Assembly: GCF_023721715.1 (NCBI RefSeq)
Contig: NZ_JAMDLG010000001.1
Span: 2,147,784 to 2,211,783 of the forward strand
DNA from: Parasegetibacter sp. NRK P23
GTDB lineage: Bacteria; Bacteroidota; Bacteroidia; Chitinophagales; Chitinophagaceae
Reading direction: 5' to 3'
DNA length: 64,000 bases
Shown here: positions 7,704 to 17,244 of the stretch, in pieces
Layout of the letters: each line of letters begins with the position of its first letter
How positions within the stretch are numbered: the first letter of the stretch is position 1
Translations under genes and position numbers: made by a program
The notes under the pieces: generated by a model
The model's input: only the letters and a program-made list of their open reading frames with translations
What the model was told of the DNA's origin: nothing
Databases searched by the model: none

Positions 7704-8198
7704 ATGGCAATGATACAGATACGCGCTGCCATACACGAAGACATTCCAGCCATTCAAGCCATCGCCAACGCCGTATGGCCACTTACTTACGGCGCCATTC
7801 TACCCGAAGGACAGGTGCCTTACATGCTGGAAATGATGTACAGCAAAGATGCGCTCACGACCCAAATGGATAGCGGGCACAGCTTCCTGATCGCGGTGTC
7901 AGAAGGTATGCCTGTCGGCTTCGCCTCCTTCGGTTTTACCGCTCAGCAAGCTGTGAAACTGCACAAGTTGTACGTACTGAACAATATTCAGGGGAAAGGA
8001 ATCGGGAAAGCCTTGTTTGAAAAAGTGGTGGAAATGTCAAGGAAGCACAAAGCCACACTGCTTTACCTGAATGTGAACAAACAAAATAAAGCGTATCATT
8101 TTTACCTGAAAACAGGGTTCCGCGTACTTCGGGAAGAAATAATTGATATCGGTAACGGGTATGTTATGGATGATTACATTATGGGCATCGACCTTTAA
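7704..8198 (+). CDS. GNAT family N-acetyltransferase
   Basis: This 164-residue GCN5-related acetyltransferase transfers acetyl from acetyl-CoA to an unidentified amine. The chosen start is the ATG at 7704 (MAMIQIRAA; the ATG at 7710 is an equal alternative). The open frame extends upstream but crosses the divergent gene's start. Motif A is visible as KLYVLNNIQGKGIGKALFE, with the Q/R-x-x-G-x-G/A CoA pyrophosphate loop. The YLNVNKQNKAYHFYLKTGF block that follows is the usual motif B with N-x-x-A-x-x-F-Y-x-x-x-G-F. It converges on the transporter gene with a gap of 3 bases. Confidence 0.92.
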   Translation: MAMIQIRAAIHEDIPAIQAIANAVWPLTYGAILPEGQVPYMLEMMYSKDALTTQMDSGHSFLIAVSEGMPVGFASFGFTAQQAVKLHKLYVLNNIQGKGIGKALFEKVVEMSRKHKATLLYLNVNKQNKAYHFYLKTGFRVLREEIIDIGNGYVMDDYIMGIDL

Positions 8199-8201
8199 CG
8201 A

Positions 8202-8999
8202 TCACTGCCTGCCCATCGCGGCGCTTTTCATTTCATCGGCAAGACTATTACCAAGATACTTATCGATCCAGGCGTGCACACCATAAATAACAGGTGTGAG
8301 GGCAATCGCCACCACGAACTTATAAATATAATTACCGGTGCCCACGGCCAGCAATTGTTCCGTACTCCAGGGCGCGCCGTTAGAAGGATCGATGGATGGC
8401 CCCAGTACGAAAGCAACATACAATACCACGAAGCTGTCGATCAGCTGAGAAATCAGCGTGGAGCCGGTGGCCCGGAGCCAGATGCTTTTTTCCCCGGTAA
8501 ATTTTTTGATGCGGTGAAATACCAATACATCGATCAGCTGACCGATCAGGAAGGCGATCAGTGAACCCACAATGATCCACAGTCCCTGTCCGAAAACAGC
8601 CTGGTAAGCGACCTGCATATCAGGTACACCCGCGGTTGATTTACTGCCCGTCCACCACCCTGCCGGCGCAAGCCGGATCGCGAAAAAGAACATGATGAAC
8701 GCATATGCTATAAGCCCGGCGGCCAGGTAGGAAAGGAACTTCACCCCTTTAGGGCCGTAGTATTCGTTGATGATATCGGTCATGATAAACACCACCGGCC
8801 ACAACAATACGCCTGCGGTAAGGTTGAAGGAAAAATCGATCCCGAACAGGTTCAGGTGGGCCTGGTGTACGCCCAGTGAATCTTCCAGTGAAAATATCTT
8901 CACGCCAATAAATTCCGCGATGAGCGCATTGGCGATAAAAATTCCTGCAAGGAGGATGAAAAGTTTGGTGGGTTTGTGGGAAATGATATTTTTTATCAT
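8202..8999 (-). CDS. yhhQ: Queuosine precursor transporter (YhhQ/VUT family)
   Basis: This 265-residue inner-membrane protein is expected to import preQ1/preQ0 precursors for tRNA queuosine modification. The start ATG at 8999 (MIKNIISHKPTKLF) is preferred over the longer frame, whose extra N-terminus overlaps the upstream gene. The family features are the N-terminal membrane helix ending in ANALIAEFIGVKIF, FIMTDIINEYYGPKG (the conserved TDIINEyyG block), FLIGQLIDVLVFHRIK, and LRATGSTLISQLIDSFVV near the C-terminus. The start overlaps the stop of the small membrane gene by four bases (ATGA), which implies coupled translation. Confidence 0.93.
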   Translation of the reverse strand: MIKNIISHKPTKLFILLAGIFIANALIAEFIGVKIFSLEDSLGVHQAHLNLFGIDFSFNLTAGVLLWPVVFIMTDIINEYYGPKGVKFLSYLAAGLIAYAFIMFFFAIRLAPAGWWTGSKSTAGVPDMQVAYQAVFGQGLWIIVGSLIAFLIGQLIDVLVFHRIKKFTGEKSIWLRATGSTLISQLIDSFVVLYVAFVLGPSIDPSNGAPWSTEQLLAVGTGNYIYKFVVAIALTPVIYGVHAWIDKYLGNSLADEMKSAAMGRQ

Positions 9000-9280
9000 A
9001 AAAACAAACTTAACAATATCTGGGTGAGCAGAAACAAAAAGTTGACCAGCGCCAGCCATAATGGAACATATTGCTTCAACTTTTTCCGCGTGAGCAGCAG
9101 CCATCCGTAAGACAGATTAATCAATACCGTGCCGTACAGCGCCATTACGGAGCCCATGATAATGATACCTGAGGTAAGGAATACTTCGGGAACCTGCGGC
9201 GCCAGCCTGATGTACAGGGCCAGCAGGTAGAACAGGTTGCAGATGAACACCACCCTGGAAAAGAAGTAAATCCAGCGCAT
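8996..9280 (-). CDS. Small integral membrane protein, unknown function
   Basis: I do not recognise this family. It has 94 residues, with three strongly hydrophobic segments at about 5-27, 34-60 and 70-94. Between the second and third lies a short basic loop (LLTRKKLKQYVP) that should face the cytoplasm. It overlaps the queuosine precursor transporter gene by four bases and sits first in that two-gene unit, so a joint expression role is likely. No catalytic motif is present. Similar tiny genes are frequent upstream of this transporter in Bacteroidota, but I cannot name one. Confidence 0.75.
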   Translation of the reverse strand: MRWIYFFSRVVFICNLFYLLALYIRLAPQVPEVFLTSGIIIMGSVMALYGTVLINLSYGWLLLTRKKLKQYVPLWLALVNFLFLLTQILLSLFL

Positions 9281-9327
9281 ACGCGAAACGTTAAGTGTAC
9301 GAAGCTACTGAATGTTTCCCGTATGGG

Positions 9328-12300
9328 TTACCGCACCAGCATGATCTGCCCTTTCCGCGTAATATCACCGCATAAGCCTTTGGCCCGGATAAAATATACA
9401 TAAGCCCCAACCGGCAGCGCTTTTCCTTTAAAAGTACCGTCCCAGCAACGTCGCGGATCGTTGGAGGAAAACACCCTTTCCCCCCAGCGTGTATAAATGG
9501 AGAACTCGTGCAGTTGTACGCTCCCCCACCTGTTCAGGGAAATACAGTCGTTGATGCCGTCGCCGTTCGGGGTGAACGCGTTGGGCACCTGGAAACCCGT
9601 GGGCCCGTCGGTGGTAACGTTCACCAATACACTATCATAAGCAGAACAGCCGTACTGGTTGGTGCTTTTCACCGTAAAATAACCCGGTTGTGTAAGCGAT
9701 CCCACTACTCTCGTGGCGCCGGCAGGGTTATCCACGGCTGAAGCGGGACTCCATTCAAACCGTGTTCCCGCCTCACTTACAGCCGAAAGAAAGGTGGTGG
9801 TATTCAGGCAATTGATATCATTGGAACTGGAAGCCTTTACTGTCGGGTTCGGGTTCACCCTTACGCCAACCGTAAAACTGGTATCGTAGCCGCATGTACC
9901 TTCAGTAATCAACACTTCATACTGCGTGGAAGCGATTGGTTTCACCACTGGATCTTTCAGGGATGCGTTATTGAACGCTGATGCAGGCGACCATTGGTAA
10001 GTAAACGCATCATCGTTCGCGCCCAGCATGGTAACGGTGCTATCGGCACAAACATCACGGTTGGGTGGGCGCACGAAATCCGGCCTGGGAATCACGGCCA
10101 TCAGTACGGAAGCGGTATCAGTGCAGGAGAGCGCGTCGGTAACGGTTACTACGAAACGCGTGGAAGTATCCACCACAGCCTGCTGAACGGGCAACCCAGC
10201 ATCACTGAGGGCGGCCGCGGGCCACCAACTGTACGACACGCCACCTGATGCCTGAAAGGATACCGTACTTCCCTTACACACCAAAGCCCCATCACTCACC
10301 ATAGCAGTGGCGGTATCCAACTTCACGACGTGCACCACGGAATCCATGCAGCCGTTCCCATCGGTGGCGATCAGTTTTACATCGTATTCCCCACCTTTAG
10401 CGTAGCTGTGCGTTACCGCAGATGAAATGCCTTCCGTGCCATCATCGAATACCCATTTCCAGGTTCCGATCGGGCTGGGTTCCGCGAGCGCTGTGGCCTT
10501 GAACTGCGGGCTCTTGCAATAGGGCACACTGAAACTAAAATCCACATCCGGGGTTTCGTGGACGGTGATGGTCACGGAATCCCGGACCATCTGTAACGGC
10601 GCAAAAGAAATATCGTCAAGTGCAAAATCGTTCCCACCTGTATTCAGGTTGATGTTCACAATAGAAATAACTGCGGAACTGCTGTTGCCGGAATTCCATA
10701 CCGCATAGAACTGGTCCCACCGGCAGGTGGCCGCATTGGCGCTGATGGTAGTGCCCAACTGAACACCATTGATGGAAAACTGCAACTGCGCAGGATTGGA
10801 AGGCACCAGTGTTTGTATCCAGGCTGAAAAAGCATAGTTGGTATTCGGCTGTATAGGAATAGTTTGCGACCATACCCGCGCATTAGCGGTTCCGGAACCG
10901 TTTACCAGCAGCATATTGCCCGTGCCGTTCGTGTGATCGCCGCAATTCGCGAAGCTGGGATGCCAGGCAGGCACATTTGCTGAAACGGTATACACCCCTT
11001 CATTCACCCCGCTTCCGGGATTAAAATTATAATCGGAGGTGAAGCTATTGTTCCCGTTCGTAAACCCGGGATTGTTCACCAGGTTCCCGATCGGCATCAA
11101 CGCATTAAGGTAATAAGTGGTTTGCGGTACCGGCGTATTGATCACAGGATTCGCGATGTTGGGATCGGACAAACCGGTTGCGGGCGTCCAGCAGTAAGAG
11201 AGCGCGGGCAAAGCGTTGAGCTGAACAGGTTTTTCGAAGCAATAAACGGAGTCGCGGTTAATGATGAGTGAATCACGTAAGAGCACTACCGGCACTTCTT
11301 TGGAAATCGTTTTGGAGCAGCCGTTCTGTAAATCGGCTTTCAGTTGTACGGTGTACGTTCCGAAGGGGTTATAGGTAACATCCGGCGCATCGGTATTGGT
11401 TTCAGTTCTGCCGTTGCCGAAGTCCCAGGTAAGTGTGGTGTAATTGGAAGATTCGTTTTTGAAATGGATGAGCGCAGGGTCGCATACATCCTGGATAAAG
11501 GAGAATTCAGGGGCGGCCTCGGGTTTTACGATAATTTGTTTACAGATGGAAGCCTGGGTGGGGAGCCCCTCATCCACGGTGAGCGAGATGTTGTAGGTGC
11601 CGGGAGTATTGTAGATGAGATTCTGCGGGGTAATATCGGAAGTGCCGGGGAGATCGGGGTTGTTGCAGCCTTCGAATTTGAAACGGGTGATGGTGTTGTT
11701 GCTGACGTTGGTGGTGAAACAATACACATCTCCACCCTGACGGAAAATTTTTGAAATGCTATGCGGAAAGTTCAATCCTCCGATATTGCCGATTTTGGTG
11801 CCGGACGGAGCGTTCAGCAGGTTATCTCCAAAATCGATTCTTACCAATTCATTGGTGATGGCATTCACAACGAAAGCAGAAACATTGCCGCAGTAGTTAA
11901 ACACAGAAATGTCCCGTGGACGGGTAAGCGCATTTCCTGGATTTCCTAAATTCACCGGAACCGGAACATTTAAAAGTGAGCTTCCGAAATCAAGCCGTAT
12001 CAGGGTTGGACTTCCGGCTGAAGGGGATTCATTGGTGATGAAAGAATACCAATTTCCATTACTGAACATCGTGTAAATACCCGTTGGGTAATCAAACGCT
12101 GATGGAAGTGGAACGGTGGAGCCAGTTGGTGTATTTTCAAAACTCTCTGTAAAGTCAAAACGGGTAAGGGTATTGTTTGCAGAATTAATCGTAAACCCAT
12201 ACCATCTGTTGCCATCCTGGAACAAATGGAGGTCAATCGGAAAGGAAAGGCCATAACTATTCCCCCAGTTTGTAGCGGTTGGCGTGGCGTTATTCAATGC

Positions 12301-13569
12301 TGTTCCGAAACTTATTTTCACCACGCGTGACTGACCTGCAGCCTGTGTGCCCCCTACTATAATCGCATACCACTTCCCTTCATTCTTCACCACTTGAATT
12401 CCTTCCGCGCTGTTCGGAATAGCTCCTCCAAAGTCACCAAGATTCACCGCTACCGGAGTATTCAACAAACTATTACCAAAATCCAATCGTACAAGTCCTC
12501 CCGGGAAATTATTAACGACAAAACCATAATAATTACCATTGTCAAGCGCGTAATCCATAAATACCGGGCCTTGCAGGTAACCACCAAGGTTTCCAAGATT
12601 CTGAGCCGCAGGGATACTGGATAGATTTGCAGCGCAGAAATTCCAGTAATATTTAGATGCTCCAATGGAATTATTGGTTATGGTAACCGGTTCGTTTGCA
12701 CATACAGAGGAAGGAATTGTGAAATCCGGAATGGCAAGTGTTGGTGTTGGAATTATATTACAGGAATCAATCACAAAATTATTACATGCGGGATTTGTCC
12801 TGCTAATGGCGGCTCCGCCTGAAAGTGTTCCATTAAACAATGTATTCCCCTGTTTATTTAACAGATTATCAAACGTATAATAGCTGCGCAGACCAGCTTG
12901 AGCCGAGGGATTAGCGAGGGATCCGGTCATATTATCCCTGATTTGCTGTTGTGTTCTGGCAACACTCCAGATTCTGACCTCATTGATATAGCCTTTAAGA
13001 TTCTCAGCAAGCGGAGGCGAACCGAACGCTTTCTCACCAATTGTAGTAATAAAATCATTTTGATAGAGGTCCCCGGTTGCTGCCACCTCGCTCATCAGGT
13101 AACCGTTCCTGTAGAACTTTAATGTACTTCCATCATACACCATGGCCACATGGTACGTTCGGTTCAGTTGAATATCACAAACCTGAGGTGTTGCAAAGTA
13201 GCCATTGCTGGTTGTAATTTCAGCGCTACTGGGACGTAAGAGATAATTAATATTGGAAGGATCATCATGCTTTGAAACAATATTTCCCGCATATAAATAA
13301 CCGCCTGTATAAGCCACGGTTCTGGTAAAAACAGCTTCCACGGTCATCTGATTACCGGAAACGTCGATATCTCCGACTTTAATACCATCGCCAGGATTCA
13401 TACCATAAAACCAATTGTTGCAGGACAAAGACGCCGAAGCGGAAACTTTAAGCTGTTGATTCTTACTTCTAATAGAATCTTCTACAGCAAAAACATGCAC
13501 ACCCGAGAGCAGTAAAATAAAAAAAAGGAATACAGGTTTTGCAATGAAAGGTTTAGGGCAATAACACAT
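9328..13569 (-). CDS. Large T9SS cargo: LamG, six-blade repeat, PKD domains, type B sorting domain
   Basis: This 1413-residue surface or secreted protein has a signal peptide at about 1-29. A LamG-like domain (about 50-260, with LKFYRNGYLMSE and INEVRIWSVART) follows. A PKD domain opens at 282-312 (YYWNFCAANL) and is interrupted by about six repeats of some 55 residues carrying L(V/T)R-DFG-SLLN and NLG-GG. The PKD fold then resumes near 650 (NTPGTYNISLTV). Further PKD or Ig-like domains and a carbohydrate-binding-like module (NLVNNPGFTNG to FALDDISF) come next. The last 90 residues are a gliding-motility C-terminal domain (VPNAFTPNGDGIND, TRWGERVF, GAYVYFIRA), the type B signal for type IX secretion. 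Probable adhesin; ligand unknown. Confidence 0.9.
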   Translation of the reverse strand: MCYCPKPFIAKPVFLFFILLLSGVHVFAVEDSIRSKNQQLKVSASASLSCNNWFYGMNPGDGIKVGDIDVSGNQMTVEAVFTRTVAYTGGYLYAGNIVSKHDDPSNINYLLRPSSAEITTSNGYFATPQVCDIQLNRTYHVAMVYDGSTLKFYRNGYLMSEVAATGDLYQNDFITTIGEKAFGSPPLAENLKGYINEVRIWSVARTQQQIRDNMTGSLANPSAQAGLRSYYTFDNLLNKQGNTLFNGTLSGGAAISRTNPACNNFVIDSCNIIPTPTLAIPDFTIPSSVCANEPVTITNNSIGASKYYWNFCAANLSSIPAAQNLGNLGGYLQGPVFMDYALDNGNYYGFVVNNFPGGLVRLDFGNSLLNTPVAVNLGDFGGAIPNSAEGIQVVKNEGKWYAIIVGGTQAAGQSRVVKISFGTALNNATPTATNWGNSYGLSFPIDLHLFQDGNRWYGFTINSANNTLTRFDFTESFENTPTGSTVPLPSAFDYPTGIYTMFSNGNWYSFITNESPSAGSPTLIRLDFGSSLLNVPVPVNLGNPGNALTRPRDISVFNYCGNVSAFVVNAITNELVRIDFGDNLLNAPSGTKIGNIGGLNFPHSISKIFRQGGDVYCFTTNVSNNTITRFKFEGCNNPDLPGTSDITPQNLIYNTPGTYNISLTVDEGLPTQASICKQIIVKPEAAPEFSFIQDVCDPALIHFKNESSNYTTLTWDFGNGRTETNTDAPDVTYNPFGTYTVQLKADLQNGCSKTISKEVPVVLLRDSLIINRDSVYCFEKPVQLNALPALSYCWTPATGLSDPNIANPVINTPVPQTTYYLNALMPIGNLVNNPGFTNGNNSFTSDYNFNPGSGVNEGVYTVSANVPAWHPSFANCGDHTNGTGNMLLVNGSGTANARVWSQTIPIQPNTNYAFSAWIQTLVPSNPAQLQFSINGVQLGTTISANAATCRWDQFYAVWNSGNSSSAVISIVNINLNTGGNDFALDDISFAPLQMVRDSVTITVHETPDVDFSFSVPYCKSPQFKATALAEPSPIGTWKWVFDDGTEGISSAVTHSYAKGGEYDVKLIATDGNGCMDSVVHVVKLDTATAMVSDGALVCKGSTVSFQASGGVSYSWWPAAALSDAGLPVQQAVVDTSTRFVVTVTDALSCTDTASVLMAVIPRPDFVRPPNRDVCADSTVTMLGANDDAFTYQWSPASAFNNASLKDPVVKPIASTQYEVLITEGTCGYDTSFTVGVRVNPNPTVKASSSNDINCLNTTTFLSAVSEAGTRFEWSPASAVDNPAGATRVVGSLTQPGYFTVKSTNQYGCSAYDSVLVNVTTDGPTGFQVPNAFTPNGDGINDCISLNRWGSVQLHEFSIYTRWGERVFSSNDPRRCWDGTFKGKALPVGAYVYFIRAKGLCGDITRKGQIMLVR

Positions 13570-13685
13570 ATAAACTATATCGAACTTAAATATATTTCAA
13601 AACATTGAATGATAAGCATATTCTGTTGATTTATGGCCCATTTCATCTAAAATACCTTATTTTGCCACGCATAATTTTTAAACGT

Positions 13686-16232
13686 ATGAATGCTTTTTTT
13701 CAAAAGAAAGTAGTGCCGCATTTCGCAGCGATTGCGGTTTTCCTGCTGGTATCGGTTTTGTTTTGCATCCCAGCCTTGCAGGGAATGGTACTTGATCAGC
13801 ATGATACTGCGGGTTGGAGAGGAATGGCGCAGCAGTCTTTTGAATTCAAGGAAAAATACGGGCATTTTCCTTTATGGAGCAACAGTATGTTCGGAGGGAT
13901 GCCGGCGTATACATTTGCGATGGAGGGACCAGCACTTCATATAGGTTATATACAAGAAATACTGATGCTTGGTCTTCCGGTTCCTGCCGGCTACTTTTTC
14001 CTGGCATGCGTCTGTTTTTACATTTTGTGCATGTCGTTAGGCATCAGGCCCACCATAGCCGTCTTGGCTTCAATTGCCTATGCATATTCCACCTACAATC
14101 CTATTATTCTTTCTGTTGGGCACAACACAAAAATGCTGGCCATCTCCTACGCTCCGGCAGTGATTGGCGGGGCCATATTACTTTTCAATAAAAAATACTG
14201 GTCAGGAGCAATAACCACTATCATAGCTTTCGGGCTTATGGTGGCTTCCCAGCACCTTCAAATAGTGTATTATACACTAATTATATTGGGCATTCTCTGC
14301 CTGGTTTTTATTATCCGGTCTATAAAAGCAAAATCCGGTGCAGCACTAGTAAAACCCCTGATTATACTGGTGGCTTCCACTCTGATCGGTTTCGCCAACT
14401 ATGCGGTGAGCATGCTTCCCCTGCAGGAGTACGCGAAAGAAACCATGCGTGGTGGCGCCTCTGAATTAACAAAACCCAACAGCGCTACGAAGACCAAAGG
14501 TGGATTGGATAAAGATTACGCTTTTCTTTACGGAAGCTATGGTATAGGTGAATCTTTCACCATTATGGTTCCACGCTTGTATGGCGGCAGTGTTCCAACG
14601 GTTGTAAACAATGAATTAAAAAGTGAATTTGGCGAAAACACAAAAACTGCTGAAAAGCTTTCTGAGCTTACCGGTATGGGAGAGGAACAGGCGAACCAGT
14701 TCGTAAAACAACTTCCCGCGTATTGGGGAAACCAACCCTCTCATGCGGGGCCTGTTTATCTGGGTGCCATCATTGTTTTCCTTTTTATTTTCGGCTGTTT
14801 TTATGTTGATTCCTGGCACAAGTGGTGGATCATCATCGCCTCTGCTATCGCATTTGTTTTGTCGTGGGGAAAAAACCTGGAGACCGTCAACTATTTCCTG
14901 TTTGATGCGCTGCCTTTCTATAACAAGTTCCGCGCGCCGGCGATGTCGCTCGTTATTCCTCAACTTGCTTTCCCAACACTCGCCGCGCTGGCTTTAGAAC
15001 GACTTGCATCGGGAAAAGACGAAAACAAACATGTTCTTGCAATCTTTAAGAAGTCACTGATCGCCACCGGAATAATAGCAGCAGGAATGCTTTTCTTTTA
15101 CATCAGTTCCGATTTCAGCAACGAAAACGATAAGGGGTTAAAACAAAACCTTTCAGGAATGATGCTTCAGCAGGCAGGTGCCAACGCTTCGCCGCAGGTT
15201 CAGCAACAGGCCGAATCTTTCGGTAGTTCCATTGTGAAAGCGTTACAAGACGATAGGAGAAGTCTTTTCGGAAGTGATCTTTTCAGGAGTTTACTGCTCA
15301 TTGCATTGGGTGCGGGACTTATCTGGTTCTTACTGATGCAAAAACTTAAACTCAATATCGTATTGCCCGCTCTCTTATTGTTAAGCAGCTTCGATATACT
15401 CTCCGTAGGAACAAGGTACCTTAACAGCAATAATTTTATTGAAAAATCAGATTTTGAAACCCAGCCCACGCAGGCTGATCTGCAAATCAAGCAAGACAGT
15501 AATCTTCCATTCCGTGTTTTTGATCAAGCCGACCAGCAAGGGCCTTTCAATAGTTCCAGGGCTTCTTTTTTTCACAATTCTGTTGGGGGATATAGCCCGG
15601 CAAAACTGGAGCTATATCAGGATTTTATCGAATACCAGCTTTCTAAAGGAAACATGCAGGCGTTTAATATGATGAATACGCGGTATTTTATTGTTTCAAA
15701 CCCATCGAACAATCAACCTGTTGCACAACTGAATCCTGAAGCATTTGGACCATGCTGGCTCGCCCGATCCATCAAATACGTTCCAAATGCAGATGCGGAA
15801 ATGGCAGCATTGGATAGTATGCCACTAAAGGAGGTAGCGATTGTTCAGGAAAAATTCAAATCTATTGCGGGAGAACAGCCCGTATATGATTCAACCGCGA
15901 CCATTACCTGGCTGGAAAACAAAAATGACCTGATCAGGTATAAAACCAGTGCGCTTTCACCACAATTCGCCGTGTTCAGTGAAGTATATTACAAACAAGG
16001 TTGGAACGCTTATATCAACGGCAGTAAAGCAGACTTTTGTAAAGTAAACTACATCTTACGCGGTATGAAAATTCCTGCCGGGCAAAATGAGGTAGAATTC
16101 CGTTTTGAGCCGCAAAGTTATAAAACGGGCTCAATGATTACCATGGGCGCAGCAGCCGTTACCTACCTGCTGCTTTTGCTGGCCGCTTTTGTAGGATGGA
16201 AAAATTATTCACGGTTAAAGAACAAAGTATAA
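13686..16232 (+). CDS. YfhO family membrane protein (GT-C fold glycosyltransferase-like)
   Basis: This 848-residue multi-pass membrane protein starts at the ATG at 13686 (MNAFFQKKVVPHFA). The upstream extension lacks membrane-protein character. YfhO proteins resemble GT-C enzymes that use lipid-linked sugars to decorate teichoic acids or other surface polymers outside the membrane. About a dozen hydrophobic helices are followed by a soluble C-terminal domain and a final helix (AAAVTYLLLLLAAFVGW). The first periplasmic loop holds LDQHDTAGWRGMAQQ, in the place where GT-C proteins carry catalytic acids, and LWSNSMFGGMPAY follows. It lies between the T9SS cargo gene and the glycosyltransferase operon, so a part in surface glycosylation is likely but unproven. 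Confidence 0.88.
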   Translation: MNAFFQKKVVPHFAAIAVFLLVSVLFCIPALQGMVLDQHDTAGWRGMAQQSFEFKEKYGHFPLWSNSMFGGMPAYTFAMEGPALHIGYIQEILMLGLPVPAGYFFLACVCFYILCMSLGIRPTIAVLASIAYAYSTYNPIILSVGHNTKMLAISYAPAVIGGAILLFNKKYWSGAITTIIAFGLMVASQHLQIVYYTLIILGILCLVFIIRSIKAKSGAALVKPLIILVASTLIGFANYAVSMLPLQEYAKETMRGGASELTKPNSATKTKGGLDKDYAFLYGSYGIGESFTIMVPRLYGGSVPTVVNNELKSEFGENTKTAEKLSELTGMGEEQANQFVKQLPAYWGNQPSHAGPVYLGAIIVFLFIFGCFYVDSWHKWWIIIASAIAFVLSWGKNLETVNYFLFDALPFYNKFRAPAMSLVIPQLAFPTLAALALERLASGKDENKHVLAIFKKSLIATGIIAAGMLFFYISSDFSNENDKGLKQNLSGMMLQQAGANASPQVQQQAESFGSSIVKALQDDRRSLFGSDLFRSLLLIALGAGLIWFLLMQKLKLNIVLPALLLLSSFDILSVGTRYLNSNNFIEKSDFETQPTQADLQIKQDSNLPFRVFDQADQQGPFNSSRASFFHNSVGGYSPAKLELYQDFIEYQLSKGNMQAFNMMNTRYFIVSNPSNNQPVAQLNPEAFGPCWLARSIKYVPNADAEMAALDSMPLKEVAIVQEKFKSIAGEQPVYDSTATITWLENKNDLIRYKTSALSPQFAVFSEVYYKQGWNAYINGSKADFCKVNYILRGMKIPAGQNEVEFRFEPQSYKTGSMITMGAAAVTYLLLLLAAFVGWKNYSRLKNKV

Positions 16233-16239
16233 GTTCTAC

Positions 16240-17244
16240 TTAAATCATCTTGTAAAAATATGGCGTCAGTCTTACCATTTTTGGAAATAGGCGCCATGTT
16301 TTTATCATATTCGTAAAGAAACCCGACGCTTTATCCGCATTATGCAACACAAGCTTTCCGGAAATAAGATTTTGGATGGGAAAGATGAACAGGTACAACA
16401 AAGCAGCAAATGAATAAGCGGCCAGGTGAAACAAATACCATAGCAGTCCCCACTGTTTCCTGACGCGTAATAAATTAGATACAATCAACTGAAGCCCTTT
16501 TTTATCGTATAAGTTGTAGTAGCCTTTTTCCAGGTTGCCAGTAGCCGCATTTATCGTTTCTCCCTGCAGGTGAACAATATCAAGATCTCCATAAACGCAT
16601 AATTCTCCGGTTTTCCTTAACCGGCTGCACCATTCTATTTCTTCAGCATAAAGAAAAAAATCTTCGTCAAGCATACCTGCTTGTTGCACCACCTCTTTTT
16701 TTACCATCAGGAAAGCGCCATTGATCCAATCCACCACTTCCAAACTTTTGGCTTCTTCAACATTTGTTTTCTTTACCCCAAAAAACTGACCGGCCTTCTT
16801 CACCAGCGCTCCTATGTAAGGCAAAGGCAGCAGCAGATTCAATGCTCCCTTTATAAAATAATTTCCGGTAATCTGCGGTGTACCATCGGCAAACCGGAGT
16901 TGAACGCTGCAAGCAGCGTAGGAAGATTCATTGAACCTTTGTAAACAACCGGGTAAAACATCTGAAGAAAATAATACATCAGGGTTAAGCAATAAAAAAA
17001 CATCTCCGGAAGCTTTTCGCATACCGGCATTGTTGGCCCGTGCAAACCCTGCATTGTACCCCATACGAAAATACTTCACAGAGGGGAAGGCCTGCTTTAT
17101 CAACTCCATACAATTGCCGTCAACTTCGTTATCCACCACGATCCATTCATAGGAGAGAAAACCGGGGTATCGGGATGCGGATTGAAGGCAGTTCAGGATA
17201 TGTTGAACTGATTTATAATTAACGATTATAATGGACAACATCAA
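16240..17244 (-). CDS. Glycosyltransferase family 2 (rhamnosyltransferase-like)
   Basis: This 334-residue enzyme has a GT-A domain at about 1-230 and C-terminal membrane-associated helices (YLFHLAAYSFAALLYLFIFP near 270-290). Visible motifs are SIIIVNYKS at the start, WIVVDNEVDG, NAGFARANNAG and LLNPDV, the DxD-like metal site of this subfamily. Further on are NGAFLMVKKEV and EEIEWCSRLRKTG, the catalytic-base region. The subfamily transfers rhamnose or similar sugars to surface polysaccharides. It is the last gene of a five-gene operon and overlaps the preceding gene by four bases (ATGA). The N-terminal pair of methionines leaves a one-codon uncertainty in start. Confidence 0.93.
   Translation of the reverse strand: MMLSIIIVNYKSVQHILNCLQSASRYPGFLSYEWIVVDNEVDGNCMELIKQAFPSVKYFRMGYNAGFARANNAGMRKASGDVFLLLNPDVLFSSDVLPGCLQRFNESSYAACSVQLRFADGTPQITGNYFIKGALNLLLPLPYIGALVKKAGQFFGVKKTNVEEAKSLEVVDWINGAFLMVKKEVVQQAGMLDEDFFLYAEEIEWCSRLRKTGELCVYGDLDIVHLQGETINAATGNLEKGYYNLYDKKGLQLIVSNLLRVRKQWGLLWYLFHLAAYSFAALLYLFIFPIQNLISGKLVLHNADKASGFFTNMIKTWRLFPKMVRLTPYFYKMI

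Noticed and set aside
7625-7753. N-terminal extension of the outer-membrane peptidase gene
   Set aside because: It overlaps the divergent GNAT gene, and the signal peptide begins at 7624.
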